Shown: piece by piece, positions 41,886 through 51,613 of the stretch
Numbering within the stretch: position 1 is the first letter of the stretch
How the letters are laid out: each line of letters opens with the position of its first letter
Origin: Burkholderia sp. FERM BP-3421
Lineage (GTDB): Bacteria > Pseudomonadota > Gammaproteobacteria > Burkholderiales > Burkholderiaceae
Reading direction: 5' to 3'
Assembly: GCF_028657905.1 (NCBI RefSeq)
Contig: NZ_CP117782.1
Location: 1,612,001-1,676,000, forward strand
Length of the DNA stretch: 64,000 nt
The notes under the pieces: model-generated
Seen by the model: only the letters and a program-made list of their open reading frames with translations
Databases searched by the model: none
What the model was told of the DNA's origin: nothing
Program-made: the position numbers and the translations under genes

Positions 41886-42608
41886 ATGAAATCTCCCCGC
41901 GGCCGCGCGCCGAGCGCTGCGACCCTTGTTGCGACCGCCCTCGTGGGCGCCGCGCTGACGTTCCTGCCGGCCGTTGCGGCCCACGCCCAGAAGGCCGTGG
42001 CGACCACCGACGGCACCCCGGACGTCGACGCGTCGATCTCGGGCCGAAACTGGACGCAGGCGCTCGCGCAGCTCGACGCCCGCATCGCGACGAACCCGCG
42101 CGACGCGCAGGCGCTGTTCAAGCGCGGCACGGTGCTCGCGCGCCTGAACCGCGACGACGACGCCATCCAGCAGTTCGTCGCGCTGACCCAAACCTACCCG
42201 GAACTGCCGGAGCCGTACAACAACCTCGCCGCGCTGTACGCGAAGCACGGCCGCTACGACGAGGCGCGCGCCGCGCTCGTCACGGCCACGCAGGCGAACC
42301 CGGACTACAGCCTCGCCTACGAGAACCTCGGCGACCTGTACCTGCGGCTCGCCGCCGAATCGTACAAGCGCGCGCAATCGCTCGGCCGCACCAGCGGCGC
42401 GACCGCTCAGCGTCTCGCCGACCTGCAGAAGATCGTCACGCCGCCGCCGAAGCCCAAGGGCGCCGCCGCGTCGCCGTCGGTGCACGCCCGCGCCGCCGAG
42501 GCCGCGTCGAACGTGTCGACCACCACGCTGCCGCTGTCGCCGACCTTCCAGTTCGGCGGCCCGACGGGGTCGTTCGCGACGCCGCCCTACATCGCGCCGT
42601 CGCAGTAA
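41886..42608 (+). CDS. exported TPR-repeat protein
   Basis: A 240-residue protein with a signal peptide (hydrophobic core ATLVATALVGAALTFLP, cleavage near AHAQ). About three tetratricopeptide repeats follow, at residues 55-160 (for example ALFKRGTVLARLNRDDDAIQ, PYNNLAALYAKHGRYDEARA). A Pro/Ala-rich tail has no recognised domain. It is periplasmic or lipid-free at the envelope. TPR proteins act as scaffolds; no partner can be named. It is followed after 63 bases by ppiA, another periplasmic protein, so the pair may help envelope-protein folding (inference). Confidence 0.85.
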   Translation: MKSPRGRAPSAATLVATALVGAALTFLPAVAAHAQKAVATTDGTPDVDASISGRNWTQALAQLDARIATNPRDAQALFKRGTVLARLNRDDDAIQQFVALTQTYPELPEPYNNLAALYAKHGRYDEARAALVTATQANPDYSLAYENLGDLYLRLAAESYKRAQSLGRTSGATAQRLADLQKIVTPPPKPKGAAASPSVHARAAEAASNVSTTTLPLSPTFQFGGPTGSFATPPYIAPSQ

Positions 42609-42671
42609 GCCCGCGCGGCGGCAACCCGCTTGTTCGTTCAGCTTGTTCGTTCATTCAACCAGAGGATCGTT

Positions 42672-43253
42672 ATGAAACGTCTGTTGCTGGCGCTTGGCAG
42701 CGCCGCCCTTCTCGCGACCGCGACCGCGCCCGCCTTCGCGCAAACGGCCGCCGCGCATCCCGTCGTGCAGTTCAAGACCTCGCAGGGCGACATCCGCGTC
42801 GAGCTGTATCCGGAGAAGGCGCCGAAGACGGTCGCCAACTTCCTCGACTACGTGAAGGCCGGCCAATACAGCGGCACGATCTTCCATCGCGTGATCAAGG
42901 GCTTCATGATCCAGGGCGGCGGCTACAAGCCCAACTTCGACGAGAAGCCGACCCGCGCGCCGATCCCGCTCGAAAGCAAGAACGGCCTGAAGAATCTGAC
43001 CGGCACGATCGCGATGGCGCGCACGAGCGACCCGGATTCGGCCACCGCGCAGTTCTTCATCAACACGGTCGACAACGCCGGCCTCGACTACCCGAACCCG
43101 GACGGCAACGGCTATGCGGTGTTCGGCAAGGTCGTGTCGGGTCTCGACGTGGTCAAGAAGATCGAAGCGACTCCGACGACGGTGCGCGGCCCGATGCGCG
43201 ACGTGCCCGAAAAGCCGATCCTGATCGAATCGGCGACGATCGTCTCGAAGTAA
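42672..43253 (+). CDS. ppiA: periplasmic cyclophilin-type peptidyl-prolyl isomerase
   Basis: A 193-residue PpiA/RotA-type cyclophilin with a signal peptide ending near AFAQ. The bacterial cyclophilin core contains VELYPEKAPKTVANFLDYV, the catalytic Arg in IFHRVIKGFMIQGGG, GTIAMART and ATAQFFINT. It speeds proline isomerisation of exported proteins. Start ATG 42672 directly precedes the signal peptide (MKRLLLALGS), with AGAGGAT upstream. Its cytoplasmic paralogue follows 106 bases later, pointing to a tandem duplication with loss or gain of the signal. Confidence 0.93.
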   Translation: MKRLLLALGSAALLATATAPAFAQTAAAHPVVQFKTSQGDIRVELYPEKAPKTVANFLDYVKAGQYSGTIFHRVIKGFMIQGGGYKPNFDEKPTRAPIPLESKNGLKNLTGTIAMARTSDPDSATAQFFINTVDNAGLDYPNPDGNGYAVFGKVVSGLDVVKKIEATPTTVRGPMRDVPEKPILIESATIVSK

Positions 43254-43359
43254 CCGGTATCATCCGGCCGCCGGTCGCAAGACCCGGCGGCGACCGCGCG
43301 CGGCCGCGTCGTTCCGACCGGCCGCGCGCCATTTAAACCACCTCAGCGAAGGAATCATC

Positions 43360-43851
43360 ATGGTTGAACTGCATACGAACCACGGCGTCATCAAGCTCGA
43401 ACTCGACGCCGAGAAAGCGCCGAAGACGGTGGAAAACTTCCTTGAATACGTGAAGAAGGGCCACTACGACGGCACCATCTTCCATCGCGTGATCAACGGT
43501 TTCATGATCCAGGGCGGCGGCTTCGCGCCGGGCATGACGCAAAAGCCGACCGACGCGCCGATCGACAACGAAGCGAACAACGGCCTCAAGAACGACACGT
43601 ACACGATCGCGATGGCCCGCACCAACGATCCGCACTCGGCCACCGCGCAATTCTTCATCAACGTCAACGACAACGACTTCCTGAACCACTCGTCGCCGAC
43701 CCCGCAAGGCTGGGGCTACACGGTGTTCGGCAAGGTCGTCGAAGGCCAGGACGTGGTCGACCAGATCAAGGGCGTGAAGACGGGCAGCAAGGGCTTCCAC
43801 CAGGACGTGCCGAACGACGACGTCGTGATCGAAAAGGCCGTGGCGGTCTGA
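43360..43851 (+). CDS. ppiB: cytoplasmic cyclophilin B-type peptidyl-prolyl isomerase
   Basis: A 163-residue cyclophilin without a signal peptide. It contains LDAEKAPKTVENFLEYVKKG, the catalytic Arg in IFHRVINGFMIQGGG, ATAQFFINVND and WGYTVFGKVVEG, close to its neighbour ppiA. Length and Met fit the PpiB family (MVELHTNHGVIKLEL), with GAAGGA 10 bases upstream. It probably shares a transcript with lpxH, which starts 21 bases after its stop. Confidence 0.95.
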   Translation: MVELHTNHGVIKLELDAEKAPKTVENFLEYVKKGHYDGTIFHRVINGFMIQGGGFAPGMTQKPTDAPIDNEANNGLKNDTYTIAMARTNDPHSATAQFFINVNDNDFLNHSSPTPQGWGYTVFGKVVEGQDVVDQIKGVKTGSKGFHQDVPNDDVVIEKAVAV

Positions 43852-43872
43852 CGCGGCGCGAGGAGGCCTTCG

Positions 43873-44673
43873 ATGCTGCAGGAAACACCGCCGCGAAGCG
43901 TCTCCGCGGGCGTGCCGGGCGAGCCTTCGCTCGCGCATGCGGCACGCCCGTTCCTGTTCGTTTCCGATCTGCACCTGAGCGAATCGATCCCGCACACCGT
44001 CGCGGCGTTCGAGCATTTCGTCCGCTTCACCGCCGACAGCGCGGATTCGGTCTTCATCCTCGGCGACCTGTTCGAATACTGGATCGGCGACGACACCCTC
44101 GACGACGATCCGTTCGCCGCCCGCATGGCGGCGCTCATGCATACCCTCTCCGAACGCGGCATCGCGCTCTACGTGATGCACGGCAATCGCGACTTCCTGC
44201 TCGGCCGGCGCTTCATGAAGGCGGCGGGCGCGATGCTGCTGCCCGATCCGTCGGTGATCCTGGCGTTCGGCAAGCGCATCGTGCTCGCGCACGGCGACGC
44301 GCAGTGCACGGCCGATCGCGGCTATCAGGTGTTCCGCGCGTTCGCGCGCAACGGCTTCGCGCAGTGGCTGTTCCTGTCGTGCCCGCTGCGCTGGCGGCAA
44401 CGGCTCGCGCAGCGGATGCGCGCGAACAGCGAAGCGGGCCGCACGCGGCCGGCCTCGCCGCGCTACGACGTCACCGCGCGCGGTGTGGCCGCGCTGTTCG
44501 CGCGCAGCGGTGCGCGAACCATGATCCACGGCCACACGCACCGCCCCGCGCGACATCTCGAAGCCGACGGCGTGCGCTGGGTGCTGCCCGACTGGGAGCT
44601 CGATCACGGGCCGCGGCGCGGCGGCTATCTGCGCGTCGACGCCGAAGGCATCCACGCGCTGCCGCTCGACTGA
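43873..44673 (+). CDS. lpxH: UDP-2,3-diacylglucosamine hydrolase
   Basis: A 266-residue calcineurin-like pyrophosphatase of lipid A synthesis, splitting UDP-2,3-diacylglucosamine into lipid X and UMP at the inner membrane surface. Metal ligands lie in FVSDLHLSE, GDLFEYWIGDD, HGNRDFLLG, LAHGD and HGHTHRPA. The N-terminus is about 20 residues longer than in E. coli. A stretch around residues 185-200 (RANSEAGRTRPASP) is family-typical. It is the last gene of the rightward run before the convergent cysE. Confidence 0.95.
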   Translation: MLQETPPRSVSAGVPGEPSLAHAARPFLFVSDLHLSESIPHTVAAFEHFVRFTADSADSVFILGDLFEYWIGDDTLDDDPFAARMAALMHTLSERGIALYVMHGNRDFLLGRRFMKAAGAMLLPDPSVILAFGKRIVLAHGDAQCTADRGYQVFRAFARNGFAQWLFLSCPLRWRQRLAQRMRANSEAGRTRPASPRYDVTARGVAALFARSGARTMIHGHTHRPARHLEADGVRWVLPDWELDHGPRRGGYLRVDAEGIHALPLD

Positions 44674-44733
44674 GCCCCACGCGTCGGCCCCTGCGCGCGT
44701 TCGGCCGCGCAGGCCCGGCGCCCCACCCGGCGT

Positions 44734-45504
44734 TCAGCGCGATTCGAGCGCCTGCCCCTCCAGCACCGCCGACAGCCGGCGCAGGTCGAGACGGGCGCCG
44801 TCGGCGCCCTGCAACGCTTCGAGCCGCGCGCCGAGACGCTCCAGCGCCGCGACGATCTCGTCGACCCGCTGGCTTTCCTTCGCCGCATGATCGATCAGCC
44901 CGTGGATCGCGAGCGACATCGGATCATCGGCGTTCGGCGTGATGCCATAGGCGCAAAACGCCGCGCGCTCGGGGGCGGGCTTCGCGTCGGCGGGCATCAC
45001 CACGCGGGCCGGATTGCCGACCGCGGTGCCGCCTGCCGGCACCGGCTTCACGACCACCGCGTTCGAGCCGATCTTGGCGCCGTCGCCGACCGTGAAGCCG
45101 CCCAGCACCTTCGCGCCCGCGCCAACGATCACGCCGCGCCCGAGCGTCGGGTGGCGCTTCGCGCCGCGCGTGAGCGAGGTACCGCCGAGCGTCACGCCCT
45201 GGTAGATGGTGCAGTCGTCGCCGATCTCCGCCGTCTCGCCGATCACCACGCCCATGCCGTGATCGATGAACACGCGCCGGCCGAGCGTCGCGCCCGGATG
45301 GATCTCGATCCCGGTCGCGGCGCGGCCGAGCTGCGACACGAAGCGCCCGAGCCAGCGCCGGCCTCGCCGCCAGCACGCATGCGCGGCGCGGTGGAACAGC
45401 AGCGCGTGCAGCCCCGGGTAACAGGTGAGCACCTCCCAGGCGCTGCGGGCGGCGGGATCGCGCGCGCGGATCGTGGCGATGTCTTCGCGAAGTCTCGTGA
45501 ACAT
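44734..45504 (-). CDS. cysE: serine O-acetyltransferase
   Basis: A 256-residue left-handed beta-helix acyltransferase making O-acetylserine for cysteine synthesis. The N-terminal part is helical (LREDIATIRARDPAARSAWE). The hexapeptide-repeat core contains IHPGATLGRRVFIDHGMGVVIG, ETAEIGDDCTIYQGVTLGG and the active-site region TLGRGVIVGAGAKVLG. Its product is a normal substrate of cysteine-synthase-fold enzymes; it is chromosomal housekeeping and unlinked to the metallophore cluster. A tail of about 60 residues after the helix is longer than the short E. coli one. Confidence 0.94.
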   Translation of the reverse strand: MFTRLREDIATIRARDPAARSAWEVLTCYPGLHALLFHRAAHACWRRGRRWLGRFVSQLGRAATGIEIHPGATLGRRVFIDHGMGVVIGETAEIGDDCTIYQGVTLGGTSLTRGAKRHPTLGRGVIVGAGAKVLGGFTVGDGAKIGSNAVVVKPVPAGGTAVGNPARVVMPADAKPAPERAAFCAYGITPNADDPMSLAIHGLIDHAAKESQRVDEIVAALERLGARLEALQGADGARLDLRRLSAVLEGQALESR

Positions 45505-45736
45505 GGTCGACGGAGGAAAAGGCCGGGCGCGGCGCCGCCGGGCGTGGGCGATAGCAGCGTGGCTGCTTTGCTTATCACGTTTCGTGAGATGCGAACGGAT
45601 TGTAGGACCTGCCGCGCGAACGCGCTGGGCGCGCCGCGTTCACCCCGCCGCCGGCAGGGACATTGACGGCGCGCGGCGCGACAAACGGGCGCGGCCCCGT
45701 TGGGAACCGCGCGCGCTTGTCATGGTGTGGGCAGGG

Positions 45737-46573
45737 TCAGGCGTCCGGATCCGCGCCCGGGCCGCGCGCCTTCAGCAGCGCATGCTTGGCGATCCCGCGC
45801 AGGATGTTGACCTCCTCGCGCTCGAGCCCGGTGCGCGCGAACAGGCGCCGCAGGCGCGACATCAGCTTCTTCGGATGGCGCGGATCGAGGAATTCGAGCG
45901 CGATCAGCGCGTTCTCCAGGTGCACGAACATCCGCTCGATCTCGTCGCTCTGCGCGAGCGAGCCGACCTCGGCATCCGGGACGGGCGCGCCGGTGTCCTC
46001 GAGGAGCGCGATCCGCAACTCGTAGGCCAGCACCTGCACCGCTTGCGCGAGGTTGAGCGAGCTGTAGGCGGGATTGGCCGGAATATGCGCGAGCGCGCTG
46101 CAGCGCTCGACATGCTCGTTCGACAGGCCGGTACGCTCGTTGCCGAACACCAGCGCGATGTCGCCCGTCGCCACCTGGCGGTGCGCTTCGCCGGCCGCGG
46201 CCCGCGGCGCGAGCCGCGGCGGCCCGTATTCGCGCGAGCGCGCGGTCAGCGCGATCGACCAATGCACGCCGTTCAGCGCGTCGGCGAGGGTCGGCACGAC
46301 ATGCGCGGACGCGAGCACGTCGTCGGCGCCGCTCGCCATCGCGATCGCCTCCGGATCGCTCTGGACATGGGGCACGCGCGGCGCGACCAGCACCAGCCGC
46401 GAAAAGCCCATCGTCTTCAGCGCGCGCGCCGCCGCGCCGACGTTGCCGGGATGGCTCGGCTCGACGAGCACGAATCGGGTGGACGTGAAACCGCCCCGCG
46501 CGGGGCCGGAGGATGCCGCGCCGCCGGCGGGCGCGGAGGGATTCTGCATAGGTTCCAAAACAGTGCGGTTCAT
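45737..46573 (-). CDS. trmJ: tRNA (cytidine/uridine-2'-O-)-methyltransferase
   Basis: A 278-residue SPOUT-class methyltransferase that modifies ribose 32 of the tRNA anticodon loop. It has the N-terminal family signature FVLVEPSHPGNVGAAARALK and the C-terminal knot motifs IALVFGNERTGL and YSSLNLAQAVQVLAYEL. Two starts are possible: 46573, or ATG 46549 (MQNPSAP) with GGAAC just upstream. The first about 30 residues are not conserved either way. It is divergent from suhB. Confidence 0.92.
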   Translation of the reverse strand: MNRTVLEPMQNPSAPAGGAASSGPARGGFTSTRFVLVEPSHPGNVGAAARALKTMGFSRLVLVAPRVPHVQSDPEAIAMASGADDVLASAHVVPTLADALNGVHWSIALTARSREYGPPRLAPRAAAGEAHRQVATGDIALVFGNERTGLSNEHVERCSALAHIPANPAYSSLNLAQAVQVLAYELRIALLEDTGAPVPDAEVGSLAQSDEIERMFVHLENALIALEFLDPRHPKKLMSRLRRLFARTGLEREEVNILRGIAKHALLKARGPGADPDA

Positions 46574-46859
46574 TCAGTTCGAATCCCGCTATGGTAGCGC
46601 CAAAGCGCCCGCCGCCCCGCTCGTCCGGACGGCCGACCGGGGTTGGTCTCGCCGTTTCGCGAAAATACGGCGCGACTCAGGTAAAATCACGGCTTCACGC
46701 GCGGCAGCCGCCCTCGGTGGCCGCGCATCGTTCTTTGTCAATTCGCGTCCTCCGTCGACGAAATGCGTGCCCAGCCCCGGTCAGACCAGCCGGCACCGCT
46801 TCGCCCGGTTCGATCCACTATCGTGGCGCCTCGCGCCGCCAGCTCCAGGATTCAGTCTC

Positions 46860-47663
46860 ATGCATCCCATGCTCAACATCGCTGTCAAGGCCGCGCGTCG
46901 CGCCGGGCAGATCATCAACCGCGCCTCGCTCGATCTCGATCTGATCGAGATCCGCAAGAAGCAGCACAATGATTTCGTGACGGAAATCGACAAGGCGTCG
47001 GAAGACGCCATCATCGAGACGCTGAAGACCGCCTACCCCGACCACGCGATCCTCGCCGAGGAATCGGGCCAGTCGGACAACGAATCCGAATTCCAGTGGA
47101 TCATCGATCCGCTCGACGGCACGACCAACTTCATCCACGGCTTTCCGTACTACTGCGTATCGATCGCGCTCGCGCACAAGGGCGTGATCACGCAGGCTGT
47201 CGTCTACGATCCGAACAACAACGACCTGTTCACCGCCACGCGCGGCCGCGGCGCCTACCTGAACGACCGTCGCATCCGCGTCGGCCGGCGCGACCGCCTC
47301 GCCGACGCGCTGATCGGCACGGGCTTCCCGTTCCGCGAGAAGGACGGCCTCGAAGCCTACAGCCGCCTGTTCATGGAAATGACCCAGGCCTGCACCGGCC
47401 TGCGCCGCCCGGGCGCCGCCGCGCTCGACCTCGCCAACGTGGCGGCCGGCCGTCTCGACGGCTTCTTCGAGCAAGGCATCAACGCCTGGGACATCGCCGC
47501 GGGCAGCCTGCTGATCACTGAGGCGGGCGGGCTCGTCGGCAACTACCTGGGCGACGCCGACTTCCTCGACCGCCGCGAGGTCCTCGCCGCGAATCCGAAG
47601 CTGTACGCGCAGATGATCCCGATCCTGAACCGCTATTCGCACATGCGCCCGGCCGCGGAATAA
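46860..47663 (+). CDS. suhB: inositol monophosphatase-family protein
   Basis: A 267-residue SuhB-type enzyme. Metal-binding motifs are EES in HAILAEESGQ, DPLDGTTNF, and the C-terminal WDIAAG. In bacteria SuhB hydrolyses inositol phosphate and also takes part in rRNA transcription antitermination complexes. Start ATG 46860 fits the family N-terminus (MHPMLNIAVKAARRAGQ). The frame is open much further upstream, across the trmJ start on the other strand, but those residues are shadow. It is followed by a strong terminator. Confidence 0.95.
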   Translation: MHPMLNIAVKAARRAGQIINRASLDLDLIEIRKKQHNDFVTEIDKASEDAIIETLKTAYPDHAILAEESGQSDNESEFQWIIDPLDGTTNFIHGFPYYCVSIALAHKGVITQAVVYDPNNNDLFTATRGRGAYLNDRRIRVGRRDRLADALIGTGFPFREKDGLEAYSRLFMEMTQACTGLRRPGAAALDLANVAAGRLDGFFEQGINAWDIAAGSLLITEAGGLVGNYLGDADFLDRREVLAANPKLYAQMIPILNRYSHMRPAAE

Positions 47664-47683
47664 GCCTCCGCATCCGGCCTGCA

Positions 47684-47718
47684 CGGCCCGCGTCGCGTCC
47701 TGCGACGCGGGCCGTTTT
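47684..47718 (+). terminator. rho-independent terminator after suhB
   Basis: A perfect 13-bp stem (CGGCCCGCGTCGC and its complement) with a 5-base loop and TTTT, starting 21 bases after the suhB stop. The following 47719-48058 holds no gene I can support; a GC-rich hairpin near 47940-47972 may end the leftward araC transcript. Confidence 0.9.
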
Positions 47719-48058
47719 CATTGGTGAAGCCGTGGTTTCTTGCGTCACGGATGAGCGTGCGACGTTTGTTTCGTGCGCCGCTGGAGACGGCCAGAGGCAT
47801 CCGCACGCGGGCGTCCCGATCGCTGATCGCCGCGCGCCCGCTGTGCCGCGCCGATGCGAGATGCGACGCGTCAGTCAGCGCTCCCAGCGCCAGCCGCATC
47901 GCACGCGTGGCGTGGACGTCCGGCGCTCGCGAACAACGCCGGCCCCGCATCCGCCGCCGGGGATGCGGGCCGCCCTCTCGCCGCCATCGCGATGAGCAGG
48001 CGCAATCGATCGCCGCCGCCGCGACGGCATCGGACTGGATCCGGAACGCCGCGCCCGC

Positions 48059-49084
48059 TCAAACCGCGTCGTCCGCGTGCGCCTTCCGGTAATGCAACGG
48101 CGTTTGCCCACACCAGATCTTGAAGGCGCGCGTGAACGCGCTCTGCTCGGAATAGCCGAGCATCAAGGCGATCTCGGGCAAGGACAAGCGCCGATCCGCC
48201 AGATAGCGCCGAGCCAGTTGAAAGCGCAGCTGATTCAGTAAGCCCTTGTAGGTCAGGTTGCGTTCCTGCAAACGTCGATAGACCGTGCGCGCAGGCACCC
48301 CCATCCGGCGGGCGACCTGCTCCAGCGCGGGTTCGCCTTCCCGCAGCGTATCGGCCATCAGTTGCTGGAACTGGTTCAGGAAATTGTCCGGTTGCGGCAA
48401 TACCTGCAACAGCGCTTCCGCTTGCTGATCGAGCACGGCATGCAGGTGCGGATCGCCGCCCGTGATCGGCAGATCCAGCGCAGCCCGAGGCAGATGCACG
48501 AGCAGCACGGGCGCGCCGAAGCGCACCGGACAGCCGAGCAGCGCCGCGTGAACGGTGGAATCGGCCGGCTCGCCGCCCGGAAAATCCACCTGCATGGGCG
48601 CGAGCCCGGCCCGACCGGTCAGCGTCCGGGTAATCCGGATCAGGCCCGCCACCAGCACTTCGTTCGACAACTGCGTGGACTGCCCGTAGGAGGCGTCCCA
48701 GCTGACGCGAAGTTCCCGGCCCTGTTCGTTGACGAAGCTCGGCGCGAGATTGTGCAGCAGGGGCTGGAAGCGCTGGAACCGCAGCAGGGCCTGCCCCAGG
48801 GTGTCGCAGGACGCCGCCAGATAGCCGAGCACGCCGAGGTGACGCACCTCGGCGTGCGAGCCGATCCGCAGGCCCAGGGCGGGCAGCGGTTGAACCTGCG
48901 CCATGCGTTCCAGCAGCGCCCACCAGACCGTGATGGGCATGCGTTGGCTGGCTGCGTAGGGCTTGAGGGCGACGCGCAATTCGGGGGCCGGGAGATCGCA
49001 GTCGTCCAGGTAGCTCAGCAGCAGCCCCGCCAGTCCGCCCCACACGTAGACATCGGCCGTCACGACCTCACCTCCGTGGCGCAA
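48059..49084 (-). CDS. AraC-family regulator with N-terminal Arabinose_bd-type domain
   Basis: A regulator of about 341 residues in the OruR/ArgR-like AraC subgroup. The N-terminal about 190 residues match the ligand domain of this subgroup (GLRIGSHAEVRHLGVLGYLA, LLRFQRFQPLLH). The C-terminal domain has two helix-turn-helix units (LEQVARRMGVPARTVYRRL and LSLPEIALMLGYSEQSAFTR), then FKIWCGQTP. It is divergent from the fatty-acid-hydroxylase gene at 49170 and probably controls it. The start is uncertain: TTG 49084, or GTG 49063 very close to a GGAGG. Confidence 0.9.
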   Translation of the reverse strand: MRHGGEVVTADVYVWGGLAGLLLSYLDDCDLPAPELRVALKPYAASQRMPITVWWALLERMAQVQPLPALGLRIGSHAEVRHLGVLGYLAASCDTLGQALLRFQRFQPLLHNLAPSFVNEQGRELRVSWDASYGQSTQLSNEVLVAGLIRITRTLTGRAGLAPMQVDFPGGEPADSTVHAALLGCPVRFGAPVLLVHLPRAALDLPITGGDPHLHAVLDQQAEALLQVLPQPDNFLNQFQQLMADTLREGEPALEQVARRMGVPARTVYRRLQERNLTYKGLLNQLRFQLARRYLADRRLSLPEIALMLGYSEQSAFTRAFKIWCGQTPLHYRKAHADDAV

Positions 49085-49169
49085 ATCGTCAAAAACGAAA
49101 ATTCTATGTCAATACAGCGCCGGCTCGGCAGCGGAAGATGCCCCATTCATCGAGACCCGAGGTGTCGTC

Positions 49170-50147
49170 ATGCACGCGTTCATTGAGTGGGCCAACCTGA
49201 ACATGGCTCCCTATTTCGACTGGATGCAGATCGTGCTCATCGCCGGGCTGCCGGCGTTCGGGCTCAGCTTTCTGCTCGAATGGGTCTGGGTGCGCCGCCG
49301 CAGCGGCGCATGGCAGGCGGCCGAGCGCGGGCAACGGTTCTACTGGAAGGAGGTGCTGGCCAATCTCGCGCTGGGCCAGGTCTATTACCTCGCCGAATTC
49401 GCGGCCAATCTCGCGTTCCTCGCCACCTTCACGACCTTCATCTGGCAGCATCGGCTGCTGACAGTGCCGATCAACGCGTGGACGCTGCCGCTCATCTTCC
49501 TCGTCGAGGAACTCTGCTACTACGGGTATCACCGCAGCGCGCACCGGATCCGCTGGTTCTGGACGCAGCACGTCTCGCACCACAGCGGGGAGATCATGAA
49601 CATGAGCACCGCCGCGCGACAGAGCGTGCTCAACGGCGTGATCGGCGTGTGGCTGTTCTTCATTCCGCCGGTGCTGCTGGGCGTGCACCCGGCCGTGATC
49701 GCGGCGATGCTCGGCCTGAACCTCGCGTTCCAGTGGTTCGTGCATACCGAGACCGTGCCGAAGCTGCATCCGGTGCTCGAATGGCTGCTCAATACGCCCT
49801 CGAACCACCGCGCGCACCACGGGCGCAATCCGCAGTACATCGATCGCAACTACGGCGGCGTGTTGATGATCTACGATCATCTGTTCGGCACTTACGTCGT
49901 CGAGCGCGAGAAGGTGGCGTACGGCATTCCGCGTCAGATCAAGAGCTACAGCTGGGTCGTGCTGAATCTGCATGAGTTCGTGGATATGTGGCGCGACGCG
50001 CTGGCGCCCGGGCCGCTGGCGCAGCGTTTGAAGCACTTCTGGATGCCGCCCGAGTGGGAGCGTCCGGGGCATGCGCCGATTCATACCTGGACGGTGGAAC
50101 GCGAGGAGCGTGGGGCCGTGGAGGATCGCGAGGATCAGGTCGCGTGA
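49170..50147 (+). CDS. membrane fatty-acid hydroxylase / sterol desaturase family protein
   Basis: A 325-residue integral-membrane di-iron oxygenase. Its histidine boxes are HRSAH (in YYGYHRSAH), HVSHH and HRAHH (in NTPSNHRAHHG), which bind the two irons. About four to five membrane helices surround them (VLIAGLPAFGLSFLLEWVWV; VIGVWLFFIPPVLLGV and others). Family members hydroxylate or desaturate lipids such as fatty acids and hopanoid- or sterol-like molecules; the substrate here is unknown. It is divergent from an AraC regulator 85 bases away, suggesting induced expression. Confidence 0.92.
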   Translation: MHAFIEWANLNMAPYFDWMQIVLIAGLPAFGLSFLLEWVWVRRRSGAWQAAERGQRFYWKEVLANLALGQVYYLAEFAANLAFLATFTTFIWQHRLLTVPINAWTLPLIFLVEELCYYGYHRSAHRIRWFWTQHVSHHSGEIMNMSTAARQSVLNGVIGVWLFFIPPVLLGVHPAVIAAMLGLNLAFQWFVHTETVPKLHPVLEWLLNTPSNHRAHHGRNPQYIDRNYGGVLMIYDHLFGTYVVEREKVAYGIPRQIKSYSWVVLNLHEFVDMWRDALAPGPLAQRLKHFWMPPEWERPGHAPIHTWTVEREERGAVEDREDQVA

Positions 50148-50346
50148 TCCGGCGCGTGGCGCGAAGGACGCCCGCCGAGATGTCGCCCGGAAACGAACCC
50201 GGCCTGCTTGCTACCCGCCTGCAAGCCCCTGCACTGCTCCGCAATCGTCGGACGTCGAGACGATATGCGCGCCGCTCGACAAGGTGCCCGGACCGAGGCG
50301 CGCACCTCGAAATCGCGGAGGCCGTCGGAGGGTTCAAAACGGCACG

Positions 50347-50739
50347 CTAAGCGGCCACGTTTGCCGTTTTGCTCGCCAGATTGGACGCAAAGCAGATCAG
50401 GTTGCCGTCGACATCGTTGACGATCAGGCTGCGCATTGCCCAAGGCTCGTCGCGCGGCGCTTGCCAAATCCGAGCGCCGGCCTTTTGCAGTGAATCGTGC
50501 AGGACGTTGACGTCAGAAACCTCGATGAACGCGCTCAGCAAGTCCTCGCCGGCAGCGCGATCGATGACAGGCCGGCACACGTGACGGATTGCCAGAATCG
50601 CCTCGTCACGCGCCACGTGAGCGTAGAAAGGGGGTTCGCCGAAGACGAACAATGGATGAAAGCCAAGTGGTCCCGTGTAATAGGCGAGCGCCGCCTGGAA
50701 GTCTTGGACGAAGAGGTTCGGAATGGCCTGTTTCAACAT
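50347..50739 (-). CDS. VOC-superfamily (glyoxalase/bleomycin-resistance-like) protein
   Basis: A 130-residue protein with the paired beta-alpha-beta-beta-beta layout of the VOC fold. It has LFVQDFQAALAYYTGPLGF at the start and DPDGN-like VNDVDGNLICF at the end. AAGGAG lies 6 bases before the ATG at 50739. Such proteins are small metal-dependent dioxygenases, isomerases or antibiotic-binding proteins; no specific role can be assigned. It stands alone between two gene-poor stretches. Confidence 0.85.
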   Translation of the reverse strand: MLKQAIPNLFVQDFQAALAYYTGPLGFHPLFVFGEPPFYAHVARDEAILAIRHVCRPVIDRAAGEDLLSAFIEVSDVNVLHDSLQKAGARIWQAPRDEPWAMRSLIVNDVDGNLICFASNLASKTANVAA

Positions 50740-51613
50740 GGCTGTCTCCTTGGATGCTCATGCGCCGAATACTTCCATCATCCGCCAATGCGGCCTTCAG
50801 CCCGCGCGAATCATGGCGTCGCGTGGGTGCGTCGGCGCCGCGGGCAAGCGCCGACGAACAGCCATCCGAAGTGATGCCCGGAGTGGACTGGATGCCGCAT
50901 CTGCGGATCGCGCTCACACGGCATCCACTCCGGGAGGCGCGCGCATTGATCCCGGCCGCCGCCGATAGACTACCCCGGGCATGTCGGAATGGCGAGCCGG
51001 GTCGAAATCCGGCTCACCGGGCGGGATGAGCGCCCCCGATACGAGCGTGTGAATTCAAGGTTCGACACACTTCACCTGCCCGCGCGGTGTTCAAGTTCGC
51101 CTCAATCGACAGCGCTGTCGTCGTCGGACGCGGCGCTCCATCGACCTAACTCTGCAGAAAAAACCACGCGCAGCGCGGCGGATGAGCACACGCGCCTTGA
51201 CCGATCAGGCGCGCAGGCATCCGCATGCATTCGGCGCCCCTCTGCGCCACGCCATGCCGCCGACCCCGCGCCCTTGTTCACCCTACCTGCATTTGAACGC
51301 TGGCTGCCTGCACGCGATCGCCTGACGGCCGAACCACATGGCTCATCTGGCGCAGGGCATGCTCGAAAGCACGTAGACTGTCGTGACTAAACGCCTCAAC
51401 CCGCCCTCCGGCCGCCCGGAGACACGCCGCCTCTGCCCGCCTGCAAGCCCCCCACGCCGCCGTCACGATCGTTAGCCGCACGGACGACCTCACCCCACCG
51501 TCTCCACCCATGTAAACTAGCGCCTGTTACCCAAGCCTTCCGCTCACCAGCGGATCCCCCCGCGCGCCGCCACGGCCTGCGCCCCGGGATCCCACGCACC
51601 GAATTCACAGTTG
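50740..51613. other. gene-poor region upstream of mutS
   Basis: About 870 bases. Open frames on both strands overlap one another, lack ribosome sites and carry no recognisable motif. It should hold the promoters of mutS and of the VOC gene. I see no RNA gene, repeat or element in it. Confidence 0.5.

Noticed and set aside
47940..47972. GC-rich hairpin downstream of the araC gene
   Set aside because: It has no T run on either strand, so it was not listed as a terminator.
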